A stretch of DNA of 64,000 nucleotides from Bacteroidota bacterium (GCA_013285825.1 JABDGV010000001.1:62001-126000); one strand, 5' to 3'; counted from the stretch's first letter, positions 24,615 to 34,458 are shown. The notes: generated by a model not told the origin, from the sequence alone. A program made the numbers and translations.

Positions 24615-26615
24615 ATGAAGCTGTTTCAAAAAATTGTGAGTGTGAGTGCGATCTGCCTTCTGGCAATGGGGTCATGCTTTGCGGGAACAAAGCCAAACGA
24701 CATTTTTAAAGTTCGCAATGATCATCAGCGCGACACCTACAAGCACAATATCCAATTACAGCTATCGGATGGCAATGGTGTTCCTGTCCCCCACACCAAG
24801 TTTTGGGTGACTCTCACTATTATAAAAGAGGGGCCAAAAGTAACCATTCAACTCCCCTTGATTAACTTTGTTACAGGTCCTTATGCCAATGCCTCTTACG
24901 AATCAACTCCAATACTATCTGGAGGCTACTTGTACACAGCGGATGGGTTCCTTCCAAAACATCTTCGTCCAACTGATATTGTCTACCGCTCCTGGCTTGC
25001 AGCTTCAAACAATGGTTTGAGCGTACCCTATTCGTTTACTCAAAGTCCAAGTACCTTTCCTGTACCTCCTGTGGGCTATATTGTCTCTATTACAAACGCC
25101 GGAGCGCTTGTTGTGCAGGGTCCTCAGGCCACTGGAAATATCATCTCATCTGGCGCCCAGGTCCTCCTTCCAACCGATATCAGCTATGTCGTCCAACCTA
25201 GAGTTCGGCTGAAAAACAACAAAAAAATAAGCAAGGGAGCCACCAATATAACAAAATTTATTAAGAATGCCGATAATAATGGCGTCCGAGACACGCATGT
25301 AAATGATGCCTATGATGGCGTTGCGGCCTGGAGCTGGGTAGATAACTCGATGGAATCGAATAAAACAAACAACACCGTCAATTGCATGGTAGCAATTGGA
25401 GGCATTGGAGATGATGGAGAGCTCCATGTACGAAAGCCAATTCAACTCTCCAAACTACCTCCTGGTATGGGCGCGTGGGATACAGCCGTTGCAATCAACA
25501 GAAAGAATAAGAAAAATATCGTCGTCTCGTATGGCGTTATTGACTATGTTATTGGTGGTTCACAAACATATCGCGCTGTTTCCTTTGATGGAGGTAAAAC
25601 GTGGAAGAAGAATGGCCCCACAAATATTCAGCCCACAGGTGTAGGTAATTCGTTTGGAGACTATCGCGGTGTCTCTTCAGACAAGTATGGGAATATCTGG
25701 CTTTTAGCGACAAACGAAAAAGATGCAGCTAACCATAGTATCAATCAGCCCTACTTTGCTGTCAGCACAGATGGTGGAGTCACTTTTCAGCTCATCTACA
25801 CATTGCCGCTTTTTGGTACGACCAAAAGCTATGATTTTCCACAGTTTTGCTTTGGGGGTGATGGCCAAGGTAACTATGGTCTCCATTTTACCGCAGACTG
25901 CTTCAACACAGCTGGTGATGAGGCGCCGGTTGTTGGGTTCATTCCTATTACTGGTTTAGGATCTTTTGGCACTCCTCAAACACCTATCTATCTCAACTCC
26001 TTTCTCAATAACTTCTATGTACCATCGATCACAGCTTCAATGGATGGGCGTGTATGGTTTTTAGGGATTCCACTGCCAATAGCAACTTGTATCGCACCTA
26101 TCTGTACGATTTATAAATCTCCAGGACCACTTGAGCAAAATTATGCTGGGCCTTGGAATTATGGCTATGCCAACCTTCTGAACTTTGGGTTTAATGCGCC
26201 TATTGCTAATTCGGAGCCTGTGCGCGGCTATATTTATAATTGCTCACAATCTAACTTTTATGACAACAAACGAAAAGCGCTTTACCAGATTATGTCGAGC
26301 CAGTCTCGAGATTTTTCGCAAAACATGCGCCTCAATTTCGCTATCTCGCGAGACAATGGCCATACCTGGTCAAATCCGATCAATATCTCCAATAACTATT
26401 TTGGCAATCGAGGCTTCCAGTCGATGGCATTAGATACCGTCAAAGGCGATCTCTATTTTGGCTGGTATGATGGACGCAATGACCCATCATGCAAATCCCT
26501 CGAGTATTTTGGAGCCGTTATTCCTGCAAAAACATTGAGCAACCTTGTTAATAAGATTCCCCATTCCAATCCAATCTATAATTTAGGATCGGCAGGAGTT
26601 CCCATCAGCCCGTAA
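24615..26615 (+). CDS. Secreted BNR/Asp-box beta-propeller protein (second copy type)
   Basis: 666 residues with a signal peptide (to about residue 24, SCFA). An N-terminal domain of about 250 residues without Asp boxes precedes the propeller, in which three Asp boxes are clear: VSFDGGKTW, VSTDGGVTF and ISRDNGHTW. Paired DxDG-like loops in AWDTAVAIN and FGDYRGVSSDKYGN fit the same fold. Like the BNR protein at 5861-7603 it lacks a visible sialidase RIP motif. It is likely exported and host-glycan-facing, by inference. It ends in a strong terminator. Confidence 0.75.
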   Translation: MKLFQKIVSVSAICLLAMGSCFAGTKPNDIFKVRNDHQRDTYKHNIQLQLSDGNGVPVPHTKFWVTLTIIKEGPKVTIQLPLINFVTGPYANASYESTPILSGGYLYTADGFLPKHLRPTDIVYRSWLAASNNGLSVPYSFTQSPSTFPVPPVGYIVSITNAGALVVQGPQATGNIISSGAQVLLPTDISYVVQPRVRLKNNKKISKGATNITKFIKNADNNGVRDTHVNDAYDGVAAWSWVDNSMESNKTNNTVNCMVAIGGIGDDGELHVRKPIQLSKLPPGMGAWDTAVAINRKNKKNIVVSYGVIDYVIGGSQTYRAVSFDGGKTWKKNGPTNIQPTGVGNSFGDYRGVSSDKYGNIWLLATNEKDAANHSINQPYFAVSTDGGVTFQLIYTLPLFGTTKSYDFPQFCFGGDGQGNYGLHFTADCFNTAGDEAPVVGFIPITGLGSFGTPQTPIYLNSFLNNFYVPSITASMDGRVWFLGIPLPIATCIAPICTIYKSPGPLEQNYAGPWNYGYANLLNFGFNAPIANSEPVRGYIYNCSQSNFYDNKRKALYQIMSSQSRDFSQNMRLNFAISRDNGHTWSNPINISNNYFGNRGFQSMALDTVKGDLYFGWYDGRNDPSCKSLEYFGAVIPAKTLSNLVNKIPHSNPIYNLGSAGVPISP

Positions 26616-26622
26616 ATAGTAG

Positions 26623-26657
26623 AAAAGTTATGGTGCTCAACACACCATAACTTTTTT
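26623..26657 (+). terminator. Rho-independent terminator
   Basis: A 13-bp perfect stem (aaaagttatggtg / caccataactttt) with a 7-base loop and a T-run at its end, eight bases after the BNR-gene stop. The A-run on the 5' side lets it serve the convergent RidA-like gene as well. Confidence 0.85.
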
Positions 26658-26679
26658 AGTTACTCTTGAGATACGTACT

Positions 26680-27159
26680 TTAAGTTGTTGCACCTGGTAT
26701 AAAGGCTATGCATGAAATCTCGACAAGAGCATCTAGCGGGAGTTTGCTTATCTGCACGGTTGCTCGAGCAGGTTTAATTTCGTAGGAAAATTTCTCTGCA
26801 TATATGCTATTCATGGCGGAAAAATCTTTTAAATCTTTTAAGTAGACTTCAGTTTTTACAACGTTTTCAAGCGTCAATCCTTGAGTCGCCAAAATAGCTT
26901 CGATGTTTTTTAATACTTGTTGAGTCTGTTCTACAATCGTCTCACCAACTAATTTACCAACAGCTGGATCAATTGCAATTTGTCCTGAAAGGAAAATGTA
27001 GGGTCCTGCACAAACTGCTTGAGAATAAGGACCAATGGCTTTTGGAGCCTGATTTGTTGCGATTTGGGTAATATTGGAATTGGCGACTAAAGGCATACTT
27101 GATAATGCAAGAGAGCCTGTTGCTAACAAGAAGGCACTATTTTTGAAATTACTTTTCAT
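26680..27159 (-). CDS. Exported RidA/YjgF-family protein
   Basis: 159 residues from the ATG at 27159, with AAGGAG seven bases upstream. Residues 29-159 are a complete Rid domain: APKAIGPYSQAV, LSGQIAIDP, and ARATVQISKLPLDALVEI with the catalytic Arg. RidA normally deaminates reactive enamines in the cytoplasm. Here a signal peptide (LLATGSLALSSMPLVANS) precedes it, so the product should be exported. This is unusual for the family. It faces the BNR gene across a shared terminator. Confidence 0.85.
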   Translation of the reverse strand: MKSNFKNSAFLLATGSLALSSMPLVANSNITQIATNQAPKAIGPYSQAVCAGPYIFLSGQIAIDPAVGKLVGETIVEQTQQVLKNIEAILATQGLTLENVVKTEVYLKDLKDFSAMNSIYAEKFSYEIKPARATVQISKLPLDALVEISCIAFIPGATT

Positions 27160-27317
27160 TTTAATCTCCTTTGACACTTTTAAAGATTACAGCTAACACA
27201 TTGGGATTTTTTCTAAGGCCAAAAACGGCCTCAAGATAATTTGACGGCTTACCCATCACTATCTTGATATTAAAATCCAACAATGTGGTATGAGGATTCT
27301 AACCTGAGAGGTACCTT

Positions 27318-27740
27318 ATGTCACTTATGTTAGCAAAATTATTTGGACTCTATTTTTTAGTTTTGGGTTTTAGTTTTATATTCACCCCTGATCGTTTTCG
27401 GCGGATGTACCAACAGGTAGCAAAAGATGAGAACTTTCTCTTGCTTGGAGGAATGTTAGCGCTCCTCATCGGTGCTTTTGTGATCAGCGTCCATAATGAG
27501 TGGGAATGGAGCTGGCCCGTGATTATCACGATATTAGGCTGGTGGAGCTTCATCAAAGGTGCAGCACTGCTCATATATCCAAAATCAATCGGATATTTCG
27601 CCTTCATCCAGAATCGCTCCGATATGTTTTATCAAATTATAAGTATATGCTGGTTGATCCTCGGCGCATTTCTTCTCTACAAAGGGATTTGTCACCACCA
27701 TCCAGGATTAATGATGCACCTTGAAAATATGGTTCGATAA
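27318..27740 (+). CDS. Small integral membrane protein
   Basis: 140 residues with four predicted transmembrane helices (about residues 5-22, 40-58, 66-86 and 104-124). FTPDRFRRMYQQV follows helix 1 and a His-rich tail ends the protein. AGAGG precedes the ATG by seven bases. No family is recognised with certainty. It resembles small four-helix inner-membrane proteins of unknown function. Confidence 0.65.
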   Translation: MSLMLAKLFGLYFLVLGFSFIFTPDRFRRMYQQVAKDENFLLLGGMLALLIGAFVISVHNEWEWSWPVIITILGWWSFIKGAALLIYPKSIGYFAFIQNRSDMFYQIISICWLILGAFLLYKGICHHHPGLMMHLENMVR

Positions 27741-27843
27741 ACGAGGTCAAAAAGTTGGTGGCTTGTGCTTTGGGTTTAGATTTTAATGCAAAAATCTAAA
27801 GATGATGCTACATAAAACATCTCGATATTAAATCGGAAGCCTC

Positions 27844-28707
27844 ATGCATAAAGCTATCTTGTTCGCTCTTTTTTTCATTTCCGTTTGCACATTTCCACTG
27901 CATGCAGATGTAAGTGCCCCTCAGCAATGCTCAACCCTCTCTGCAAAAGGAGTGGCTAAGCCTTTATATAAATACGATCATGAACGGGATCTCGTCTTGA
28001 ATGTCATGGTCGAAAATACTCCATGGGGCGGTCAGGATAGATCCTATGAGCTTGATCGAGATGATAATGCAGTACGCGTTTCTCGTTTTCGTCCCGAAGA
28101 TATTGTTGGTAAATCGCTTCTAGATTTTGGCTGTAACGAGGGGGGGATATTGTTTGCCTGCAGGAAGCTTGGTGCGGCGGACATTACCGGCGTCGATCTC
28201 AACTCCTGGTGCATAGAACAGGCAAACCGCAGCGTGGCAAGCAAAAATATTCCCAACGCGCGGTTTTTAGTTGGGGATATTGAAAATAGTGTTCTTTTAA
28301 CCTCTCTTCCTCAAGCAGACACTGTTTTCTTATTAGCAGTTTTAGATACCTCCGCTTTTGTAAATAAAACAGCGGTGATTGCCAAAGTATCAAAACTGGC
28401 AAAGCATGCGCTCTACTATGAGGGACATAAGTTTCAAAATTCGCATGTTCCCCGCATGTATGAGTTTTTAATCTCTACCGATTTTTCGCGGTTTGAGTAT
28501 TTAGGCAAGCATGAGAATCGAGTGTTATTCCGTTGCGGTCGAGAGATGATAAACGAAAGCCAAATACCGACCGGTGCTGTCACGACCGACAAGTCTGAAC
28601 AAGATCTCCTCAATGCAAAGGAAATTTACGTCTTTACCGACACTCCCAAAAACCCCAGCTTCAGCAACAAGTGCACGTTGATTCAATATGTTAGGCGCGG
28701 GAAGTGA
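27844..28707 (+). CDS. Exported SAM-dependent methyltransferase
   Basis: 287 residues. GGAAG precedes the ATG, and the first 21 residues are a signal peptide (FPLHA). The Rossmann SAM site is LLDFGCNEGGILF near residue 93, with TGVDLNSWCIEQA as the acidic strand and DTVFLLAVLD downstream. The methyltransferase fold is clear, yet SAM is a cytoplasmic cofactor, so an exported enzyme is surprising. Either the hydrophobic N-terminus has another role or the enzyme acts after secretion into a host compartment. Target unknown. Confidence 0.78.
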   Translation: MHKAILFALFFISVCTFPLHADVSAPQQCSTLSAKGVAKPLYKYDHERDLVLNVMVENTPWGGQDRSYELDRDDNAVRVSRFRPEDIVGKSLLDFGCNEGGILFACRKLGAADITGVDLNSWCIEQANRSVASKNIPNARFLVGDIENSVLLTSLPQADTVFLLAVLDTSAFVNKTAVIAKVSKLAKHALYYEGHKFQNSHVPRMYEFLISTDFSRFEYLGKHENRVLFRCGREMINESQIPTGAVTTDKSEQDLLNAKEIYVFTDTPKNPSFSNKCTLIQYVRRGK

Positions 28708-28904
28708 TAAGGGTCCCCCGCAACAGTACCTTTGTCTTAAAAAGATAATTTGACTTATGTTTCAGCTATCTTTAGCCAAATGATTAATGAATTTGACTGG
28801 AGCATTACGAAGGAGCTAAAAAATGCAAAGAGCTTTACGTCTCATCTTTCTTTTTTCAAGAGCAACTCTTTTCGAAAAAAAGGTCGTCTGGATTGCAGGT
28901 TAAG

Positions 28905-29762
28905 CTATTTAGTTAGATTACATTTTTTTGCTAGCATCACAATTCTCTTCCTATTCTCATAAACGAACCCCTTCTCATCTTTCAAGGTTTCAAAATGAGT
29001 CCTCAACTTTTCTACCATATTCTTTTCTTGCTTTGCTTCCGTAACGTATTTCCAGATGCTATCAGCTTGCTTTCGATGCAAAGCTTGATCCACAGTATAT
29101 GTTTCGGTTTCATCTAAAGTTATTTTTTCTTCGATCTTAAAACCATTTCTTGTCAAAACTTCATCGGGTTTATAGTTAGTTCCTGGTTCGGAAATTTCTG
29201 TATTGACTAGAGTCTCCTTGATTATTCGATTAGCCTTACTTAATGCACCTTCTCCTCCATTACCATTTTTACAAATTAGGAAAAACCCACCTGGTTTAAG
29301 TACTCTCGAAATTTGTTTTGTAGCATCATCATCGCAAAACCAGTGGTAAGCATTAAATGCCGTGACAAGGCCAAATGCACCGTCTTTATAAGGTAATTTA
29401 TAAACGTCTGCGAAGTCGAAGTGGCCAGGAGCTTTTTGCTCTGCTTTTTCTAGCATTCTTTTGTCTTTATCACACCCTCGTACGTTTTCGAATAATTTTA
29501 TTAAAGGCACAGTAGAAAGACCTGTGCCACAACCTATATCTAAAACCGGTTCTTGTTTTAATACATATTTTCTGGCGATGGCAAACGTCTCATCTGAATT
29601 GGGCGGACGTCCATCCTCATAGTGGTTTGCACGCTCACCAAAACTAGTGCCAATTTCTGAATGCGTAAGTTGTCTTTCTGGAATAGTTTGTTTACTACTT
29701 TCTTGTATGGCAGAGAAAGGTACAGTTGTTTCTACTCTTAAACCTATCGGTGGATTATGCAT
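28905..29762 (-). CDS. Class I SAM-dependent methyltransferase
   Basis: 285 residues. The SAM motif VLDIGCGTGLSTVPL is textbook, followed by GCDKDKRMLEKA, KLPYKDGAFGLVTAFNAYHWF and RVLKPGGFFLI. It belongs to the methyltransf_11 group used on small molecules or quinone intermediates. There is no signal peptide, in contrast to the two other methyltransferases in this window. It reads opposite to its neighbours, and its upstream region is AT-rich. Substrate unknown. Confidence 0.88.
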   Translation of the reverse strand: MHNPPIGLRVETTVPFSAIQESSKQTIPERQLTHSEIGTSFGERANHYEDGRPPNSDETFAIARKYVLKQEPVLDIGCGTGLSTVPLIKLFENVRGCDKDKRMLEKAEQKAPGHFDFADVYKLPYKDGAFGLVTAFNAYHWFCDDDATKQISRVLKPGGFFLICKNGNGGEGALSKANRIIKETLVNTEISEPGTNYKPDEVLTRNGFKIEEKITLDETETYTVDQALHRKQADSIWKYVTEAKQEKNMVEKLRTHFETLKDEKGFVYENRKRIVMLAKKCNLTK

Positions 29763-30046
29763 AAGTATCCATTTAAAAAAATTATAATTAAATATGTCAT
29801 ATTAAAAGAATTTTGTCATTAACATTTATACTTAATATAATTATCCATGCGAGTTTTTGATAGATGCTGTAAAAGATGCTTTTTTGGGGTGGGGCACGCC
29901 CAACTTGGACAAATTTTAGAACTTTCAACTGGATCCGATCTTTTGAATGAAGTAACTCCCCCTCTCTTTTTATCCCCTTAAATTTCCTATACCTTCCATT
30001 GACAAAAAATTTTTTATTTTTGACAGTGATGCAAATGGAACCAACT

Positions 30047-31885
30047 ATGAAAATCAAATTAAGTACCTTCGTTTTTCTAACTGCTACAGTAGGCCTACTT
30101 GGCAATCAAAGCTCTTTAAGCAATCCATATCAGCACTATCTCCAAGAGGATAGCAAGCCGCTCATCGAAAAGAGCCTAGAGGCCGATGTCATAGTAGTAG
30201 GTGGTGGAGCTGCCGGCTGCATAGTGATGAACAAGCTCTCGGAGAATGGTCTCTTTTCAGTTTTAGGAATTGAGGGCGGCGCAAATCTAACAAGTGATCC
30301 AGCAATTCAGCAAGTGGGTCTTCCTGCATTCTTATTGCCTGCAACAGCACCGCAAAAGTATTTTTGGCCAGGATGGAAGCAAACTAAGCCCATGCCAGGG
30401 CTCAATGGACGAGTAAGTGACTGGACAACAGGAATGATATTGGGCGGAGGCTCAGCGATTAACGGCTTATACTATGGCCGTGGTTCGAATGCCGTGTACT
30501 CTCGTTGGGAAGGAATTTCGGGCAGCGACAATTGGAGTTTGGACAACATTCTAAATACCTTCACGGCTCTTGAGAACTACCAAGGATTGACAATCACACC
30601 AGGCGCACGAGGGACTAACGGTCCTGTCAATGTCCTACAGACGCCCTCTGTGTCGGAGTTGACTTTGAACGTACTACTGCCAGCAACGCAGGCAGCGCTT
30701 CCCGGAATTCCATTGGTTGTGGACTACGATGATCCAAGCGTTGAAAATTGCATAGACCTTCGTGCCCAGTGGTTCATCGATCCTACAGGCACAAAACGAG
30801 TAAGCAGTGCGACAGCATTTTTAAATGACAAGGTTATGACCCCAGAGGGTTATGGAGTGAACGGACACAAACTTCGTGTGCTTTTCGATTCGGTAGCTAC
30901 AAAAATAGTATTTGATAAACATGGGCGTGCCGAAAAAGTACAATATATGAAGGATGGTAAACTCCTTGAGGCAAGAGCTCGGAAAGCTGTTGTATTGGCA
31001 GGCGGCATTAATAGTAGCAAGTTGCTGCAACTTTCCGGCATAGGTCCTGAGCATACGCTAAAGAATGCAGGGATCAAGCCCGTGTTCATCAATAAGAACG
31101 TAGGAAAACATCTCCAAAATCATCCGACCCTGTTCATTACGATGCTAGCAGATCCCGCAGATAATGGTCTTCCACCTGGAGCGCCATATGCATTTACTAT
31201 CCATAATATCTACTTGCCAGTAGTAGGCGGTGCTGCCAGCGACCCAAGAATGCTACAGATTTTGTTTGAATTCGTACCAGCTGGCGTCGGGACACCATTT
31301 CCCCTTCTAGTCATGGGATTTGTGCTTTTGAATCCAGTGAGTGAGGGTAGTGTCGATATCCAAAGTGACAACCCATTTCAGATAGCCGCAGCGGACGACG
31401 GTTTTTACAAGAATGATATAGACCTGCAGAATATGAAGAATGCCATCCAGATCTATATAAAAGATATACTAGCGCAACTAGCCCTCATCAACCCGCTATC
31501 GCTCTACTATAAGCCCATTCTGACAGACCCGATTAACGCAGTTTCCCTTTTTGGTTATAGCGACGCAGCTGTTGTGTCGTACATAAAAAATAACTCCAAT
31601 CTTAATCTCGATATTCACCACTTTGTATCGCATTGTAAAATGGCGCCTCTGAAAGCGGGAGGTGTGGTAGATGGCAACACACGTGTTTACGGCACAAAGA
31701 ACGTCTATGTGACGGACAACTCCATCTGTCCGGTAATTCCCGATATCAACACGACAGCATCAGCAATGATGATCGGATATCGAAGTAGCGAAATTCTGAA
31801 ACATGTCTTAAAGGGTAAGAAAAGCAAAGGCCTTTCAAATATTCCCAAGCCCTGTTTATCTCCAGCAGAACTTCAAGCTCACTAG
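30047..31885 (+). CDS. Secreted GMC-family FAD oxidoreductase
   Basis: 612 residues from the ATG at 30047; upstream in-frame codons lack a signal peptide, whereas this start gives one (ending near LSNP). FAD site: VIVVGGGAAGCIVM. GMC signature 2 is GGINSSKLLQLSGIGP. The C-terminal part, SHCKMAP then VYVTDNSICP and PDINTTASAMMIG, carries the expected His and Asn region of choline/glucose dehydrogenases. These enzymes oxidise alcohols with FAD outside or inside the cell. The substrate is unknown. A strong bidirectional hairpin follows the gene. Confidence 0.88.
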   Translation: MKIKLSTFVFLTATVGLLGNQSSLSNPYQHYLQEDSKPLIEKSLEADVIVVGGGAAGCIVMNKLSENGLFSVLGIEGGANLTSDPAIQQVGLPAFLLPATAPQKYFWPGWKQTKPMPGLNGRVSDWTTGMILGGGSAINGLYYGRGSNAVYSRWEGISGSDNWSLDNILNTFTALENYQGLTITPGARGTNGPVNVLQTPSVSELTLNVLLPATQAALPGIPLVVDYDDPSVENCIDLRAQWFIDPTGTKRVSSATAFLNDKVMTPEGYGVNGHKLRVLFDSVATKIVFDKHGRAEKVQYMKDGKLLEARARKAVVLAGGINSSKLLQLSGIGPEHTLKNAGIKPVFINKNVGKHLQNHPTLFITMLADPADNGLPPGAPYAFTIHNIYLPVVGGAASDPRMLQILFEFVPAGVGTPFPLLVMGFVLLNPVSEGSVDIQSDNPFQIAAADDGFYKNDIDLQNMKNAIQIYIKDILAQLALINPLSLYYKPILTDPINAVSLFGYSDAAVVSYIKNNSNLNLDIHHFVSHCKMAPLKAGGVVDGNTRVYGTKNVYVTDNSICPVIPDINTTASAMMIGYRSSEILKHVLKGKKSKGLSNIPKPCLSPAELQAH

Positions 31886-31908
31886 TCTTTTAGTTTGATA
31901 AACCTGAT

Positions 31909-31932
31909 ATCCCGCCTATTCATAGGCGGGAT
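31909..31932. terminator. Bidirectional terminator hairpin
   Basis: A perfect 11-bp stem (atcccgcctat / ataggcgggat) with a 2-base top, between the convergent GMC oxidoreductase and APH-like genes. No long T-run follows on the plus strand. Confidence 0.7.
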
Positions 31933-31958
31933 TGATTAAAAAATCTGCCTAGCTGTCT

Positions 31959-32975
31959 CTAAATTTCCAAGTTTATATCAGTTTTGAATGCTATATCGAC
32001 AACGCCCTGTGGTTCAAACATGGCTACAAAATGGTTAAACATCTCTTGCCGATTTGCACCTCCCGATGCCGTCAAAAGCAACTCCTGACCATAGACTGCA
32101 ATATCTTCAACGATTCGTTCATGCCGATAATAAGCGCGCATGGCTACATTAACTTCAGTTGCTCCATAGCCCTTATAGAAAAATTCTTCTTCGCGCGGTT
32201 TATTCCAAACATTTGCAACCCCGCCGCCAATAAACATTAAGTCGCGCTCTTTGGGAGCCATAATAGGATCATCCCAATCGACTATGTAAATAAGATTATT
32301 GCCATGGATCAATACATTGCCTCCGTGAATGTCGGAATGGCATAGCACGAATTTAGTCGGCTGACTTTTAATTTTTTGACCAAGCTCGTGAGCACGATCG
32401 ACGAGCCTGAAAATTGCTTTGGTATTTTCCTTCATAAATCGTATGAGCTTCATAGCTATCTCATCATCAATCAACTTAACTTCGATATGGGTAAACAGCT
32501 GCTTCACTATCTCTCGCCATTGAGGTGAATATGTTTCCCGTCGAACCTGGTTTTGAATTGATGACGGTACTTCAATTTCGTGAATCTGCCTTAGAGCCTT
32601 GCCTAGAATAACCCACTGATCATCCGTTAGATTGCTGCTAAAACCATTCTGTCCGTCGATAAATGGGTATACGATGAGAGTACAATCGTCGATATAGTGA
32701 ATTGGTTGACCATGAGTTGTTTTAATTGGCGGTATAATTTGTTGGATTCCAGCTTCGTGTAACAGTTTCGCGATAGCAACACTGATATCATGATGGTGGC
32801 CATGTTTTACTTTTACAAAATAACATGACCTGTCAACAGCTTGTGCCTTATATAAGGACACATTTAAATCTGCTCCTAAAGGCAGGAATGTAAGCGTCGT
32901 CACCTCAATGCCATAATCGGTGATGAGGCAATTAATAATTCGTTGATTTGAAATGGTTTTTTGTTTTTCAAGCAT
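31959..32975 (-). CDS. Aminoglycoside phosphotransferase (APH)-like kinase
   Basis: 338 residues. The APH/choline-kinase fold is shown by the Brenner loop LCHSDIHGGNVLI, with catalytic Asp and Asn, the metal-binding IVDWDDP, and an N-terminal FVKVK strand with the ATP Lys. The layout recalls APH(9)-type spectinomycin kinases, but the same fold serves choline, homoserine and other small-molecule kinases. It has no signal peptide. Resistance should not be assumed; a metabolic kinase or effector is equally possible. Confidence 0.75.
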   Translation of the reverse strand: MLEKQKTISNQRIINCLITDYGIEVTTLTFLPLGADLNVSLYKAQAVDRSCYFVKVKHGHHHDISVAIAKLLHEAGIQQIIPPIKTTHGQPIHYIDDCTLIVYPFIDGQNGFSSNLTDDQWVILGKALRQIHEIEVPSSIQNQVRRETYSPQWREIVKQLFTHIEVKLIDDEIAMKLIRFMKENTKAIFRLVDRAHELGQKIKSQPTKFVLCHSDIHGGNVLIHGNNLIYIVDWDDPIMAPKERDLMFIGGGVANVWNKPREEEFFYKGYGATEVNVAMRAYYRHERIVEDIAVYGQELLLTASGGANRQEMFNHFVAMFEPQGVVDIAFKTDINLEI

Positions 32976-33166
32976 GTCAAAAGTGTACCTGAAAATATGT
33001 TAAAGTGGGTTTCAAAATTTTAATTTGGGATTTTAGTTCTCCCCTCATTTTTCAATAAAGATATTGACACTGAATGAAAAATTTAGTTATGGGTCATTTA
33101 AGCTTTTGAATTTCAGAATATGAGACAAAGAGCAAAGAGCCCATTGCAAAATTTAAGGAGAGAGTT

Positions 33167-33781
33167 GTGTTAAATTTACAAAATGCATATCGAACTGTTT
33201 TTTTTCTGTTTTTGCTCATATGGGCACCCTCATGTATATATAGCCACAATTGTCCTCAATCGGTTGGCAACCTAAATACGAGCATTAAAGTAGGTGAAAA
33301 TAGAGCAACCAATTTAGTTGATAAGTCGAAGAAGAAAACATTCCACAAACACAAAAAGCTGACCTATTATTTAAACACTGCAGATTTCATAAACAGCTTT
33401 ATTCAAATACCAACGTCTAACGTTTCAATTGACAGTTCAACAATATCATCTACTTATTTAGCAGGAAGAGCACCGGTCTACAACGTACAGAATCAAGTAG
33501 TGGGAACATGCTCCGCTTCGTTTCTATGTATGCAAAATTCAGTTAACATAATTACAGACATCTCAAACTATTTATCCATTGACAATGGGCTTATCATATC
33601 TTGGTTCACGCCCACCACGTTAATCAATTTAGAACTAGACAGCATCGTTAATTCGATGATTACCGAGTGCATTGTTGTTGCGTCCACTAAAATTGGCTTT
33701 AATCCGTTTTACGGAGAAAAGTTCAATATGATTGTCTCATCTGATCAATCAAAAATATATTTTAAACTTACTAAAATATAA
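33167..33781 (+). CDS. Secreted protein of unknown function
   Basis: 204 residues from GTG at 33167, chosen for AAGGAG six bases upstream. A signal peptide ends near IYSHN. A short Lys/His-rich linker (KSKKKTFHKHKKL) precedes a beta-rich domain with YLAGRAPVYNVQNQVVG and CSASFLCM. The small barrel-like look recalls the dirigent/allene-oxide-cyclase group, but I cannot support that further. It lies 18 bases before the DoxX-like gene and is probably co-transcribed with it. Confidence 0.55.
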   Translation: MLNLQNAYRTVFFLFLLIWAPSCIYSHNCPQSVGNLNTSIKVGENRATNLVDKSKKKTFHKHKKLTYYLNTADFINSFIQIPTSNVSIDSSTISSTYLAGRAPVYNVQNQVVGTCSASFLCMQNSVNIITDISNYLSIDNGLIISWFTPTTLINLELDSIVNSMITECIVVASTKIGFNPFYGEKFNMIVSSDQSKIYFKLTKI

Positions 33782-33799
33782 AAATTGGAGATTAAGGGT

Positions 33800-34288
33800 A
33801 TGTCAAAATTTTTTCACTGGCTTTTCAATCCTTATACCGAAGGATATTCGTCGATCGCATTAATTCGTCTTTTTGCTGGCCTGACATTTTTAGGAGAGGG
33901 AATTTTAAAATTTATATTTCCTAGCATGGGTGTTATGCGGTTTACGTTGCTCGGTTTCCCTCTACCAGAACTAACAGCCTATTCCATTGGGATGCTAGAA
34001 ATTGTTGGTGGTATCTGTTTGTTGCTTGGCCTATTTAACAATCTTTTTGCTCTCTTGTTCGCAGGAGAAATGGTCGTGGCGTTCCTTACGACTAAAATCA
34101 CCATGTTTTTAGGCACATCTCCCCTTCCCCTTCCTCCTGTTCCTCCTCAAATTGGTTTTTGGGCAGTTGTTCATGAAGCCCGCGACGACTATACACTATT
34201 CTTTGCCATGATTTTCTTGATGATTGTAGGCCCTGGGAAACTAGCTCTGGATGCAATTTTCTTTAAACGAAAATTGTCACGTGATTAG
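33800..34288 (+). CDS. DoxX-family membrane protein
   Basis: 162 residues from the ATG at 33800, with GGAG nine bases before. Four transmembrane helices and the pattern ALIRLFAGLTFLGEGILKFIFP, then GMLEIVGGICLLLGLF, match the DoxX/DoxD-like family. These inner-membrane proteins are linked to thiosulfate or quinone redox chemistry and redox-stress complexes. It closes a two-gene unit with the secreted protein upstream; a GC-rich terminator follows. Confidence 0.85.
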   Translation: MSKFFHWLFNPYTEGYSSIALIRLFAGLTFLGEGILKFIFPSMGVMRFTLLGFPLPELTAYSIGMLEIVGGICLLLGLFNNLFALLFAGEMVVAFLTTKITMFLGTSPLPLPPVPPQIGFWAVVHEARDDYTLFFAMIFLMIVGPGKLALDAIFFKRKLSRD

Positions 34289-34300
34289 TTGGATTCGTCT

Positions 34301-34325
34301 ATAAATGGGGGCTGCCCCCATTTAT
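34301..34325 (+). terminator. Terminator after the DoxX-like gene
   Basis: A near-perfect palindrome, ataaatgggggc then gcccccatttat, forming an 11-12 bp stem, thirteen bases after the stop. CTCTTA follows. A similar but shorter hairpin is at 49572-49589. Confidence 0.7.
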
Positions 34326-34458
34326 CTCTTACGGCATCTTTTAACATTTAAGGCTTTGCACGGCACCTCTACAATGCCTTCTGACATATATTAGGACAAT
34401 ATCAGTATAGAGTCGTTTAGAGCTTGTCGAATAGAACTCGGCAAGCTCAATCAATTTT

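Noticed and set aside
28708-28904. Short frame from 28823 starting with an SD-like GGAGCT and a hydrophobic start
   Set aside because: It stops after 26 codons and has no other support; perhaps a vestigial signal peptide, but too weak to list.
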